Source of the DNA: Streptosporangium nondiastaticum
Lineage (GTDB): Bacteria > Actinomycetota > Actinomycetes > Streptomycetales > Streptomycetaceae
Direction: 5' to 3'
DNA: 64,000 nt
Assembly (NCBI RefSeq): GCF_003011965.1
Contig: NZ_PXWG01000002.1
Coordinates: 150,119-214,118 of the forward strand
The position numbers and the translations under genes were made by a program. The notes under the pieces were generated by a model. That model saw only the letters and a program-made list of their open reading frames with translations, made no database searches and was not told where the DNA came from. Within the stretch, counting starts at the first letter, position 1. Each line of letters starts with the position of its first letter. Shown here one piece after another: positions 53,775-62,913 of the stretch.

Positions 53775-55105
53775 CGTGCCTCCAGAGAGTCGTGGCAACG
53801 AAACTGCCGATTTTCCTGCCGGAGCCCGTTCAGGGAAGACGGGTGCCTATCGGGGGGGAGAAGGTGATGGATCCCCAGCCGCGTTGACGGTCTCGATGTC
53901 GCTTCAGCCGCGGGTCGCAAACCACTTGAGGGGGCTTTCGGCACTTCCCGGGCCATGCCACCGGTCATGGCCCCGTGGCCGATGGCCGCCGCCACCGCAC
54001 GCTCCTGCTCACCGTTGAGCGGGCGGACTGGCGAAGCAGAAGCCGCGGTGCAACGTGATCGTCGGCTCCACCATCCCCTGGGCTCGGTCCCGGGTGCCCG
54101 CCCGTCGCAGCCACCGTCTCGATCAGAAACCCGCGGATCGCCCGTCGGCGCTACGAGCTGCTTTTGGGACAACCCCCTTGCCGCCACTGGGCTGGAAACC
54201 TCTCCAAGCAGCGGCGGAAAATCATCGGGACGAAATGCGACGGAAGCACTCACGAGTTGCCACCTTGCTCAACCAGAACAAGCACACCAACGGCGATCAG
54301 GCCAGCGGAACGACCTCGGATGCCACATCAAGGAACTCGACAAGCGAGCCTTTCCGGACGGATGCCCAGTCCAATACAGGCAGATTTCCCGGAGGTGCTC
54401 ACCTTGGGAAGGCGACTACCTGCAATTTCAACCAGTTCGGCGACCATGATAAGGGCGTGAAACCCTCTTGCTGAAGCATCCGCCGCGCTCCCCGCGCATC
54501 CCAGTACCTCCGGCGCACGGCCCGCCCAAATAGTCCAGAGCGGCCACAACCAGGCACCGCATAATAAGCGCCCTCCCCTCCTGCCCCACAACGACAAAAG
54601 ATCCCACCCCGTAGAGTCCACGACAGCCACGCCCGGCACAAACGCTGCCAACTCCACCTGCCATACCGCTCAGCGAGTCAGAACCAGGCCACACGCCTCC
54701 GCTGGGAGCGCGGCTTCTCCGCCAACCCTGGGTGGCCGGTTCCCCTCTCTCCGAAGAGCTCCGTTGCCTTAAGGTCCGCGTGCCTCACCCAGCAAGCGGG
54801 GCGGAACTTGCGAGAGGAGAGCCGCCGGCTCTTGCCGACCCGGTCATGCACGGCCCCAGGCGCCGTTGGGGCTCAGAAGGGCGAGCAAGGCCATACCCAC
54901 GAGCCCCCGTCCCATTGCCACTCCGGCCAACGAGGGCAGAGCCCAGATCACGGACCATGTTGTCGAGCAGGGGCTGCGGGACGGACGTGTTCAGCGATGC
55001 GCCGCTATGCGTCCGCGCCACCGGAGAAAACCCGATGTCCGCCCGCGGTCGTCCGGCGGGCCGGGACAGCGGCGTTCATCCCACGGCCCCCACAACGAGA
55101 TCGTC
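53775..55105. other. Long gap upstream of the terpene operon
   Basis: About 1.3 kb with no secure gene. It should contain the promoter of the terpene operon, but no clear -35/-10 pair was found. Coding potential is low except for a possible small plus-strand frame at 54235-54474. Remaining frames look random; GC is slightly lower than elsewhere around 54230-54620. Confidence 0.45.
54235..54474 (+). CDS. Possible small protein, 79 aa
   Basis: The frame starts MRRKHSRVATLLNQNKHTNG and continues DQASGTTSDATSRNSTSEPF, with a Ser/Thr/Asn-rich middle and a C-terminal CNFNQFGDHDKGVKPSC bounded by two Cys. The composition differs from the usual Arg/Pro-rich random frames of this DNA, but the ribosome site is weak and there is no homologue I can name. 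It could be a spurious frame, a small secreted protein that lost its signal or a precursor peptide. Low confidence. Confidence 0.25.
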   Translation: MRRKHSRVATLLNQNKHTNGDQASGTTSDATSRNSTSEPFRTDAQSNTGRFPGGAHLGKATTCNFNQFGDHDKGVKPSC

Positions 55106-56182
55106 TCACGCCTCATCCGCGTCCAGCCGGTGCCGGAACGGCCCCTCGGCCGCGGCACTCCGGAGGGGCGGGGTGTAGAACTGGGAGGCCCATCGGCGAT
55201 AGGGCATGATGGGGCCGTCTCCCTGGGCCGGCCGAGCCCGCTCCAGGTACGTCTTGGTCTCGAAGATGGGCTGGTCCTGGCGTATCTCACGTTCGAACCA
55301 GCGGAACACCTGTGGCAGGAGCACTCGGCTGGTGGACTCGACGACGCTTTGCAGCGCGGCCCGTACACGCGGCGACGAAACGACCTTCAAGCCCGGCTTC
55401 TGGTAGTAGGCGGCCATGCGCATCTCGGTTTCTCCCGGGTTGCGGGGGGTGAAGCCGGCCACGACCAGCATCCGGACACCGACCCGGGGGATCTCCACCG
55501 CGAAGTGCACACATCCGAGACCATAGACCCGGAACCTGAGGTCCACTGTCAGCACGCCCAAGAGAGGGAATGCGCGCTCAGCGATGAAGTGGGCCCGGAA
55601 CGTGTCGCCGTCGAAGACGGGTGGGACATCGCCGATCCGGACCCCGGAATAGCCGTGCAGCGGACCGAAGTGTCCCAGATCGACGATGTTCTCCAGCATC
55701 TCCTGTGGGTAGGTCCGCAGGAGATGGAAGCTGCTGCAGGGGTACGTGGAGTGCTCCTCGCCCGGCCCTTCGGGAAAGTTCCAGGACGGCGGGGCCCCCT
55801 CGGCGTGGCGCCACACCCAGATCATCCCGCTCGCCTCGTGAATGTGCCGCTGCACCAGGCGCGCCCTGGCCGGCGGAGCGGTCCCATAGCCGGTGCGGAC
55901 GCATGCCCCGCTGGGGTCGAAGGCGAACCCATGGAACGGACAGACCAGGTCCTCATTCTCGACCCTCCCTCCGACTCCCAGGTGGGCACCAAGATGGGGG
56001 CAGTAGGGCTCGATGCCTCGAAGCCGGCCACCGCGTGTCCGGTAGAGCACCACGTCCTCTCCGGCCAGTCGCCTGCGCAACACCTGGCCGGGCTTGAGTT
56101 CGGAGCTGAACGCGACACCGAACCAGCCGTCAGGGAACGGAAGAAGGATCGGGCGGTGCGGGTCGTAGGGAGAAGTGCGCAT
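55106..56182 (-). CDS. Rieske non-heme iron oxygenase
   Basis: Of 358 residues, the N-terminal Rieske domain binds [2Fe-2S] through CPHLGAHLG (about 60-68) and CPFHGFAFD (about 81-89). The catalytic domain has the mononuclear iron motif ENIVDLGHFGPLHGY (Asp and two His, about 165-178). The layout matches KshA/DAF-36-type oxygenases that act on steroids and other terpenoids. No reductase is near. GAGGGCGACAG precedes the ATG. It is oriented with the terpene operon but separated from it by 1.3 kb, so it may act on the same product or be independent. Confidence 0.9.
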   Translation of the reverse strand: MRTSPYDPHRPILLPFPDGWFGVAFSSELKPGQVLRRRLAGEDVVLYRTRGGRLRGIEPYCPHLGAHLGVGGRVENEDLVCPFHGFAFDPSGACVRTGYGTAPPARARLVQRHIHEASGMIWVWRHAEGAPPSWNFPEGPGEEHSTYPCSSFHLLRTYPQEMLENIVDLGHFGPLHGYSGVRIGDVPPVFDGDTFRAHFIAERAFPLLGVLTVDLRFRVYGLGCVHFAVEIPRVGVRMLVVAGFTPRNPGETEMRMAAYYQKPGLKVVSSPRVRAALQSVVESTSRVLLPQVFRWFEREIRQDQPIFETKTYLERARPAQGDGPIMPYRRWASQFYTPPLRSAAAEGPFRHRLDADEA

Positions 56183-56473
56183 CTGTCGCCCTCATTTGCG
56201 ATAGGCCCCTGGACGTCTCATGAAGAGGTTGTTCGGAAGCCATCCGTTCACGCTTCAAGGTCGGTTGAAGTTGAGGACCGTACGGCGGTGAGCACTGACA
56301 ACGGATGCAGTGACGCTGTCGGCGTCCGAGCCCGTGTCGCTGAGAAACGATGTACGGAATCGCGTTGCCCGAGGCTGGTCCTGTGCTCGGACCACAGTCC
56401 TCAAGTGTCCGGACGAGGGATCAAAGGGAGGTGTGTGGGATTCAGCCCGGCTGCGTGATGCCAGTAGGTCCGC

Positions 56474-56502
56474 AGCTAACAGGTAGCTAGTCACACTGTC
56501 AA
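56474..56502 (-). promoter_or_regulatory. Possible promoter upstream of the Rieske gene
   Basis: On the minus strand TTGACA (56497-56502) is followed after 17 bp by TTAGCT (56474-56479), near a vegetative -35/-10 layout, in a relatively AT-rich patch. Around it GACTGGTTGACAGTGTGAC has partial dyad symmetry that could be an operator. The distance to the gene is about 290 bp, so a long leader would be needed. Confidence 0.35.
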
Positions 56503-56719
56503 CCAGTCAGAATGCTTACGACCAGGGCGCATTACTGGTCCGAGGAAGCATCGGTGTACGACCCGGGTTCGCGGATACCCCCGTTGTGCACCACTCGGCA
56601 CACTCTTCCTCCGCCACGTCGCCTGCCTCTACACACTGCCTGAGCATGGCCGAGCGTGATCGGGCGGGCTCAGAGCCGTGATTGCCGGGGCGCCGCCGGG
56701 CAGGTCCGACGTGGAGCCG

Positions 56720-57120
56720 TTCACGCCAGGTACTCCTTGGGGCGGCAGGGCGGTTGGTGGCGGCGGAGACGTAGGCGGCGGCCAGGAACGCGCCGTGCGG
56801 CAGGTGCTCGGCCGGGCCCGAGGGGTTGGTGGCGGTGCCGTTGAGGACGCGGCACAAGCGGCCGATCAGCGCGGCGGGCGGGCAGGGCCAGGCCGGCTCG
56901 TACAGCAGCGACTCGACGAACTGTCCGGCCAGGTCGAGGAGGCGCGCGCACGACGCCGCGGTCGAGGGTGAGCGTGCCGTGGGGGCCGGTGGTGGCCTGG
57001 TGCTCGGTCTTCGGCCCGGCCGAGCGGGAGACGGGCAGCGCCCCGGACGGCCCGCGATCGTGGGCGAGGTGCACGAGGGCGGTGTCCTCGGCGTCGTACT
57101 CAGCCTCCGGTGATGCGACG
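56720..57120 (-). pseudogene. Unidentified degenerate gene
   Basis: Minus frames read TALVHLAHDRGPSGALPVSR, then after a shift ARLLDLAGQFVESLLYEPAW, PPAALIGRLCRVLNGTATNP and HGAFLAAAYVSAATNRPA. These look like pieces of one helical protein but no family is recognised. The C-terminal part before 56720 is Arg-rich and not conserved. It needs at least one frameshift to be read through. Confidence 0.4.
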
Positions 57121-57299
57121 GCCGAGATGTCGGTGAGGACGCGGCAGGGTGAACATGGCCGCGTAGACGGGGTGGCAGCGGCGCTGGACGGTGACCATCA
57201 GCTCGACCCCCGCCTCGGCACACACGGCGTCCACTTCCCGGCCGGCGCGGTGCGGCACCGCGACAACGACGACGCCCGGCCGTACCCCGGTTGCGCTTG

Positions 57300-57605
57300 G
57301 AGTAGAGGGCGGTTCTCATCACCTCGGCCTCCGCCGCCAGGTCTTGAGGTCGCAGCGTCCGCCGGGCGGCAGCTCGCCGCGCAGCAACCGGTCCATGGCA
57401 GCCCGGATGGCTTCCTCGTTTCGGGTGCGGTCTTCGCCGCGCCGCTTCGTCAGCTGCTGCAACAGCCGGCCCTCACCGGTCAGCTGCAGCGTCGGCCTGA
57501 GCCCGGGCGACAAGCTCCTCGATGAACCGCTCGTCCATCCCCGCCGACAGTGCCGTCTCCGTAGCCACCGTTCCCGTTGCCGCCTCGGCCATGTTCTCGC
57601 TGGTC
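57300..57605 (-). mobile_element. IS256-type transposase N-terminal fragment joined to another gene fragment
   Basis: The minus strand reads an IS256-like start (MDERFIEELVAQAQADA in one frame, QLTGEGRLLQQLTKR in the next). It then switches abruptly to DRTRNEEAIRAAMDRLLRGE and LPPGGRCDLKTW, the start of an unrelated hypothetical protein common in Streptomyces; after a further shift, RTALYSKRNRGTAGR appears. The catalytic DDE part of the transposase is gone. Confidence 0.6.
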
Positions 57606-57807
57606 GTACAGGTGATCCCCCATGATCGGAGTTACACCGTTCTATTGGCTCTTCCAAGATTTTCGTAGCCGGTGATCGTGGTAGCCGGGCCTCGTGACGT
57701 ACTGCTGCGGGTGCAGGGGGTCTGATGGGGAATTTACAGTCGCAGGTCGTGGGTGGGGTAGCGCCGGCGGTGATGCGCCGGCGCTTTCGGCGGCATGGAC
57801 CGGCAGG

Positions 57808-58527
57808 TCACCAGGCGACGAGGATCAGCCCGTCCCCGCCCTTGGCACCCGCTGATCCGGTGTATCCCCGTGAGCCGTTCTCGTGTGAGGTTTCGCCGGT
57901 GTCTCCGTTGCCACCCGAGCTTGCGCCCAGCGGACTCAAAAAATCAGCTGACCCGCCACGACCGCCCGCTCCGCCCGTTGCCACTGACGCAGGTAGGGTG
58001 AAGGTGGTGCCGTCGGGGAGTTTGACGCGGGTGGTTGCCGAGCGGTGTCCGGCGCCGCCGGGATGCAGGACCGTGGTGAGTGCGAAGCCGGGGCTGTGGG
58101 CCGCCCGGTCCAGCGTTCCCGCGTAGTTGCCACCCAGCAGTGGGGAGAGGGCGCCCATGGCCAGGGGGATGGTGAAAGGACTGAGCAGAGTGGAGGCGAG
58201 CACGAGCCCCACCATGACGGGCTGGTCGGCATCTCCCTTGCCGGTCCAGACCGTGGCACCGGCTGCCACGGGCATCGCGACGATCATGATCACGGCGGTG
58301 ACGATGCCGCTGCCACCATCGGTGTTGGGCGAGCCGCGCGGTGCGAGTGCGACGGCGGGGACGACCAGGAGCGGGGCGATCAGGTGCAGGGCGAGGCCGG
58401 CGAGGAGGGCCAGGGGCCGCCGCAGCAGGCAGCCCAGGTCGCGTATCGGTACTTGAAGTGTCGGCGCAGCCACCCTGTCGGGCGGGCCACCGGGGAGGGG
58501 GTGGGTGATTGATGCGGCATGGCTCAT
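57808..58527 (-). CDS. Truncated BASS transporter fused to a Gly-rich tail
   Basis: From the ATG at 58527 the 239-residue frame first reads the N-terminal half of a BASS-type transporter (LLRRPLALLAGLALHLIAPL, IVTAVIMIVAMPVAAGATVW, GLVLASTLLSPFTIPLAMGA, matching the first crossover region of the intact gene at 41.4-42.4 kb). After FALTTVLHPGGAG it changes to RVKLPDGTTFTLPASVATGG and a Gly/Ser-rich end (AGAKGGDGLILVAW). The second transporter half is missing, so transport is unlikely. The Gly-rich tail resembles the remnant at 28.1-28.7 kb. It is probably a fusion pseudogene, although the frame is uninterrupted. Confidence 0.6.
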   Translation of the reverse strand: MSHAASITHPLPGGPPDRVAAPTLQVPIRDLGCLLRRPLALLAGLALHLIAPLLVVPAVALAPRGSPNTDGGSGIVTAVIMIVAMPVAAGATVWTGKGDADQPVMVGLVLASTLLSPFTIPLAMGALSPLLGGNYAGTLDRAAHSPGFALTTVLHPGGAGHRSATTRVKLPDGTTFTLPASVATGGAGGRGGSADFLSPLGASSGGNGDTGETSHENGSRGYTGSAGAKGGDGLILVAW

Positions 58528-58617
58528 GGCGATCAGGTTCGGGTGCCGCCGCTGCGAGGGGCACTTCGTGGACGTGGTCAGGATGCGTTCAGGTTGGCGG
58601 TGGCAGAGTCGGGCGTC

Positions 58618-59460
58618 ATGACCCCTGAGATCTCCGAAACGGCCGCGGTGGCGGATACACGCGATGCTGATGGCACGGGTGCGGGCCGTCGTCCGCGGTG
58701 GAACAAGGTCCCCGAAATCACTCTGTACTTCTGGGTGATCAAGGTGTTGTGCACGACGGTCGGTGAGACCGCTGCCGATCTGCTCAACGGCCGGGTCGGT
58801 CTGGGGCTGACCGGTGTGTCGTTGCTGATGAGCGCGCTGTTGGTGGTGGCGCTGGTGGCCCAGTTCCGGGCCCGCGCCTACCGTCCCGATGTGTACTGGC
58901 ACGTCGTGGCCCTGGTCAGCGTTGTCGGCACGCTGATCACCGACAACCTGACCGACAACCTGGGGGTGCCGCTCCAGGTCAGCACCGGCGCGTTCGCCGT
59001 CGTGCTCGTCGGGGTGTTCGCCCTCTGGTACCGCAGTGAGCGGACGTTGTCCATCCATCATGTCGACAGCGTCCGGCGGGAGGGCTTCTACTGGCTGGCG
59101 GTGCTGTGCACCTTCGCTCTCGGCACCGCGGCCGGTGACCTGGTCGCCGAGCGCATGGATCTCGGGTACTGGCTCTCCGCCGTACTGTTCGCCGCGGTGA
59201 TCGCCGCCGTCGCGTTGGCGCACTTCGCGCTGGGCCTGAATGCGGTGTGGAGCTTCTGGATCGCCTACGTCCTGACCCGCCCGCTCGGCGCCTCGGTCGG
59301 CGACTACCTGTCCCAGCCGGCCGCGGACGGCGGTCTGGGGCTGGGTACGGTCGTCACCAGCGGGCTGTTCCTGGCCGTCATCGTCGGCCTGGTGGTGTTC
59401 TTGACGGTGACGCGCCGGGACGTGACCGACCGGGAGCGGCTCACGCCGAGGGCAGGCTGA
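58618..59460 (+). CDS. COG4705-like polytopic membrane protein
   Basis: The 280-residue protein has about seven to eight membrane helices and two related halves: KVPEITLYFWVIKVLCTTVG (with TVGETAAD) and GFYWLAVLCTFALGTAAGDL. Repeated TxGExxAD/GTAAGD motifs are typical of the COG4705 family of membrane-anchored proteins of unknown function. The ATG at 58618 follows a spacer with no strong ribosome site. The 3' end overlaps by 20 bp the 3' end of the histidine kinase gene on the other strand. Confidence 0.82.
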   Translation: MTPEISETAAVADTRDADGTGAGRRPRWNKVPEITLYFWVIKVLCTTVGETAADLLNGRVGLGLTGVSLLMSALLVVALVAQFRARAYRPDVYWHVVALVSVVGTLITDNLTDNLGVPLQVSTGAFAVVLVGVFALWYRSERTLSIHHVDSVRREGFYWLAVLCTFALGTAAGDLVAERMDLGYWLSAVLFAAVIAAVALAHFALGLNAVWSFWIAYVLTRPLGASVGDYLSQPAADGGLGLGTVVTSGLFLAVIVGLVVFLTVTRRDVTDRERLTPRAG

Positions 59461-60814
59461 CCAGGAAGGCGGCGCCCGGCTCGTGCCGGGCGTCGTGGCA
59501 CACGTCGCCGCCGACCGAGCGGGCCAGGCGCCGCGCGAGCGGCAGCCCGAGGCCCGCTCCCCTGTGCCCGTCACCGGGATCGGCACGGCGGCCCGGCTGG
59601 AAGATCTGATCGCCGAAGGAGTCCGGGACGCCGGGGCCGTCGTCGGCGATCTCGACGCGCACGCTGCCGTCAGGGAGCTGCCCGGCACGGAGAAGGACGT
59701 GGGAGCGGGCGTAGCGCAAGGCGTTGTCGAGGAGTGGGCTGATGATCCGTTCCAGCAGGGCGGCGTCAACGCCCGCCGTCAGCGTTTGCGGGCAGCTGAC
59801 CGTTACCGTGACCGTGCTGTCGGCGGGGGCTGCGGCGGTGAGGTGGCGCAGGGTGGGCAGGACGGCGGTGGTGCCGGGGATGGCCCGGGCACTGTCGCGT
59901 GCGTCGTCGAGGAGGGTGTCGCAGATGGTCCGCATGCACTGGGCGGCGTCGGCGAGTCCGGCGTGCGTGGCCCGGGTTTCCTCGGCCGAGCGCGGCCTGG
60001 CCTGCCACCAGTCCAGTTCGGCGGTGATACGGGCGAGAGGGTTGCGCAGCTCGTGCGACAGCTCCGCGGTCAGCTGCTGTTCGTGCCGCAGCACCGCGCG
60101 GATGCGGTCCAGCAGGGCGTCCAGGGAGGCTCCCAGCCGCGCCAGCTCGTCGGGTCGTCGGGTATAGCCGAAGCGTTCGTCGGAGGCGACGGCGCTCCAC
60201 CGGGTGGCCTGGTCGGTCATGATCCGCACCGGGTGCAGTGCCCGCCCGACCGCGAGACGGGTGAGAACGTAGGTGCAGGCGAGGACAGCAGTGCCCAGGG
60301 CGAGGGAAGCGAGGAGCATCGTGTCCGCCGATGCCCGGTAGGGGGAGAGATCCAGGGCCGTGACGACGACGGCACGGGGCGCGGCGTGAGGGTCGAGGTC
60401 TTTGACGGGCCGGGAACACAGGCGGAGGGAGCCGTTGCCTTCGACGGTGGCGCACCGCCGGTCGCTGTGCGCGGCAAGCCGGGCGGCGGCTTTGGCGAGG
60501 GCACCGTCGGGCGGGGTGGAGGCGGGGTGTTCGAGTAGGTGGGGGCCGGCGTAGATCCATACGTTGGTGTCGAGCAGTGCGTCGTCGGCCGTCTCGCGTA
60601 CGCGTACGGGGTCGTGGTCGGTGTCCACGGTGGTGGCCACGGCCTCTGCACGGGTGCGCAGTTCGTCGTCGGCCTGTCGCTGCAGGTGGGTACGGGCGAC
60701 GACGTTGAAGAGCACGGTGAGGACCACCATCACCAAGGTCGCCGTCGCCAGGGCCACCAGTGACAGACGGCCGCGCAGGGTGCGGGGCCACAGGGCCCGC
60801 GGGAATGCCGTCAT
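59441..60814 (-). CDS. Sensor histidine kinase
   Basis: Of 457 residues, an N-terminal membrane helix (LSLVALATATLVMVVLTVLF), a periplasm-side sensor region with two Cys (RCATVEGNGSLRLCSRPV), a second helix (LLASLALGTAVLACTYVLTR), a HAMP linker, the dimerisation H-box ELSHELRNPLARI and an ATPase domain (DNALRYARSH, VEIADDGPGVPD, GAGLGLPLARRL) are visible. It overlaps its response regulator by 4 bp (ATGA at 60811-60814). It probably senses envelope state, given the neighbouring dedA and PAP2 genes. Confidence 0.92.
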   Translation of the reverse strand: MTAFPRALWPRTLRGRLSLVALATATLVMVVLTVLFNVVARTHLQRQADDELRTRAEAVATTVDTDHDPVRVRETADDALLDTNVWIYAGPHLLEHPASTPPDGALAKAAARLAAHSDRRCATVEGNGSLRLCSRPVKDLDPHAAPRAVVVTALDLSPYRASADTMLLASLALGTAVLACTYVLTRLAVGRALHPVRIMTDQATRWSAVASDERFGYTRRPDELARLGASLDALLDRIRAVLRHEQQLTAELSHELRNPLARITAELDWWQARPRSAEETRATHAGLADAAQCMRTICDTLLDDARDSARAIPGTTAVLPTLRHLTAAAPADSTVTVTVSCPQTLTAGVDAALLERIISPLLDNALRYARSHVLLRAGQLPDGSVRVEIADDGPGVPDSFGDQIFQPGRRADPGDGHRGAGLGLPLARRLARSVGGDVCHDARHEPGAAFLVSLPSA

Positions 60815-61473
60815 GCCAGCCGGTGCCCGATTCCCCTCGAGGTGTGAATCGTCAGGTCGCTGCCCGCCTGTCGTAGTTTGCGCCGCAGCCGGCTCAGGTA
60901 CTGGTCGAGGGTGTTGTCGCTGACGTGGGCGCCTTCCGGCCAGCCCGCCCGGACCAGCTCACGCCTGCCCACGATGATCCCGTGGGCAGCCATGAGCGTG
61001 GCCAGCAGACGGAACTCGGTCGGCGTGAGGGCGACGTCGCGGCCGGCCACTCCGGCCGTGAAGCGGGCCGGGTCCAGGGCCAGGTCTCCCGCTCGTGCCG
61101 GTGCCGCCCGCCCTGCTCGCTTGAGTGCCGCCCGCAGACGGGCCGCCAGTTCCGCGAGGTGGAACGGCTTGGGCAGGTAGTCGTCGCCGCCGGCGGAGAA
61201 GCCGCCTAGACGGTCGGTGAGCCGGTGGTGGGCCGTCAGGAAGAGGACGGGTGCCTGGAAGCCGTTCGCCCTCATCGCCTGGCACACATCCCGCCCGTCG
61301 GCGTCAGGCAGCCCGACGTCCAGGACCACCGCGTCGACGGCATCACGGGCCAGGCGCAGGGCGGCGGCACCGTCCTGCGCGGCCAGGGTCGTAAATCCCT
61401 CGTCGCGCAGGCCGCGCACCAGCACGTCCCGCAGGCCGTGGTCGTCCTCCACGACCAGGATGGTGTGCCGCAC
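60811..61473 (-). CDS. OmpR-family response regulator
   Basis: The 220-residue protein has a receiver domain (VVEDDHGLRDVLVRGLRDEG, phospho-acceptor Asp in VVLDVGLPDADG, conserved Lys in YLPKPF) and an OmpR winged helix (VALTPTEFRLLATLMAAHG, NTLDQYLSRLRRKLRQAG). It is partner of the kinase gene that overlaps its 3' end and lies 9 bp downstream of the PAP2 gene, so it is probably part of a dedA-PAP2-regulator-kinase operon. Confidence 0.94.
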   Translation of the reverse strand: MRHTILVVEDDHGLRDVLVRGLRDEGFTTLAAQDGAAALRLARDAVDAVVLDVGLPDADGRDVCQAMRANGFQAPVLFLTAHHRLTDRLGGFSAGGDDYLPKPFHLAELAARLRAALKRAGRAAPARAGDLALDPARFTAGVAGRDVALTPTEFRLLATLMAAHGIIVGRRELVRAGWPEGAHVSDNTLDQYLSRLRRKLRQAGSDLTIHTSRGIGHRLA

Positions 61474-61482
61474 CTGTCTCCT

Positions 61483-62172
61483 TCACGCACTCGTGCGGGG
61501 CTGCGCATCGTGCCCCGGTTCCGGACTGTCCTTGTGCACAGGGGTGCTGACCAGAGGGAGCCACCGGGTGGCCGCCACGGCGCACGCCGCGTACCAGGCG
61601 AGGGCGAAGAGCCAGCCGCCGACGACGTCGCTGAACCAGTGGACCCCGAGGTAGACGCGCGTCAGTCCGACCGCGACGCCCCAGCAGCCGATCACCGTCG
61701 CGATGAGGAAGCGGCCAGGGGGCGAACGCAGCAGGACGGCCGTGATCAGCAGCGCGGCCGTGAGGGCCGCCGTAGTGGCGTGGCCGGAGGGGAACGACCA
61801 GCCCGACGCGTGCGTCGCCCACTCCCCGGCCGGCGGGCGCGGCCGGCCGATCAGGTACAGCACCGCCCGCCGCAGGAGCTGCCCCGCGCCCAGGCACAGC
61901 AGGCTCGCGGCGGCCGCGTACACCTTCTGGCGCCTCGTGCACCCCGCGATGACACCCGCCAGGGCCGCCAGGACGTAGGGGACCGCACCTGTCCCGGTAT
62001 CGGTCAGCGTCCGTATCGCGCTCACAGCCGTGGCCGGACGGTGTCCGACGGCCCAGGAGAGCAGGGCGCTGTCCCCGGGCAGAGGGGCACCGCTTTGTAC
62101 GGTGACGATCGCGGCCAGGACCGCGAAGCAGGCCAGGGCCGCAAGGCCTGCCGCTGTGCGGCGCCCGGTCAC
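61483..62172 (-). CDS. PAP2-family membrane phosphatase
   Basis: The 229-residue protein has about six membrane helices and the three PAP2 signature parts: RAVLYLIGRPRPPAGEW (KxxxxxxRP-like), SFPSGHATTAA (PSGH) and RVYLGVHWFSDVVGG (SRxxxxxHxxxD with R, H and D kept). It probably dephosphorylates undecaprenyl or another lipid diphosphate at the outer face of the membrane. GTG at 62172 overlaps the dedA stop (GTGA), which gives translational coupling. Confidence 0.92.
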   Translation of the reverse strand: MTGRRTAAGLAALACFAVLAAIVTVQSGAPLPGDSALLSWAVGHRPATAVSAIRTLTDTGTGAVPYVLAALAGVIAGCTRRQKVYAAAASLLCLGAGQLLRRAVLYLIGRPRPPAGEWATHASGWSFPSGHATTAALTAALLITAVLLRSPPGRFLIATVIGCWGVAVGLTRVYLGVHWFSDVVGGWLFALAWYAACAVAATRWLPLVSTPVHKDSPEPGHDAQPRTSA

Positions 62173-62846
62173 GCGTCCGTGCCGCTTCGCCGCCCGGCCG
62201 CGGCGCGGCGCGAGCGCAGGATCTCGACCAGGAGCGGCGACAACGACACGGCGACGATCAGCGCGACGAGGGGAAGGAGGTACTGATCGACGTTGGGGAT
62301 GGACGAGCCCAGCGCGTAGCCACCCAGGGTCAGGCCCACTGTCCACAGCACGCCGCCGATCACCTGCCAGAGCGTGAACGAACGCGCCGGGACCCCCAGG
62401 GCCCCGGCCATGGGGTTGAGGACGGTGCGCACGATGGGCACGAACCGGGCCAGCACGATCGCCTTGGCGAATCCGTACCGGCCCAGCAGCTCCTCCGCTC
62501 GCTGCGCTCCCTCGTGGAGCCGGGCGGAGCGACTGCGGGCGAGCAGGGCGCCACCGGCTTTCCTGCCGATCAGGTAGCCGCACTGCGAGCCTGCCAGTGT
62601 CCCGGCGACGGCCATGATCAGCAGGGGTGCCAGCGACAGGTGCACGCCGGTGGCCGACGAGCCGGTGCACAGCAGGCCTGCGGTGAAGAGCAGGGAGTCA
62701 CCGGGCAGGAAGAAGCCGACCAGCAGGCCCGTCTCGGCGAACAGCACCACGCCGACTCCGAGCACTCCGAAGGCTCCGAGAAGCGACTGGGCGTCCAGGA
62801 CGTTGACGGCGAGCGGAGACGCCGTCGCGAACAGGGGTGCGGACAT
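62169..62846 (-). CDS. DedA-family membrane protein
   Basis: The 225-residue protein has the VTT/SNARE-associated domain: LFAETGLLVGFFLPGDSLLF (ETGxxxxxxPGD), GTLAGSQCGYLIGRKAGG, FVPIVRTVLNPMAGALGVPA (FxPxxRT..N..AG) and GGVLWTVGLTLGGYALGS. The key Glu, Asp and Arg residues are kept. DedA proteins recycle undecaprenyl phosphate across the membrane, which matches coupling with the PAP2 phosphatase. ATG at 62846 is used; ATG at 62864 is equally possible. Confidence 0.92.
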   Translation of the reverse strand: MSAPLFATASPLAVNVLDAQSLLGAFGVLGVGVVLFAETGLLVGFFLPGDSLLFTAGLLCTGSSATGVHLSLAPLLIMAVAGTLAGSQCGYLIGRKAGGALLARSRSARLHEGAQRAEELLGRYGFAKAIVLARFVPIVRTVLNPMAGALGVPARSFTLWQVIGGVLWTVGLTLGGYALGSSIPNVDQYLLPLVALIVAVSLSPLLVEILRSRRAAAGRRSGTDA

Positions 62847-62913
62847 CGTCGCGTGCCCTTTCATAATGAGGGAGCGGGCGGCCTGCGCGGCACCCCGACT
62901 GACTACAAGCATA

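Noticed and set aside
57808..58527. Second functional BASS transporter
   Set aside because: Only the N-terminal half is present; the second crossover motif is replaced by a Gly-rich tail.
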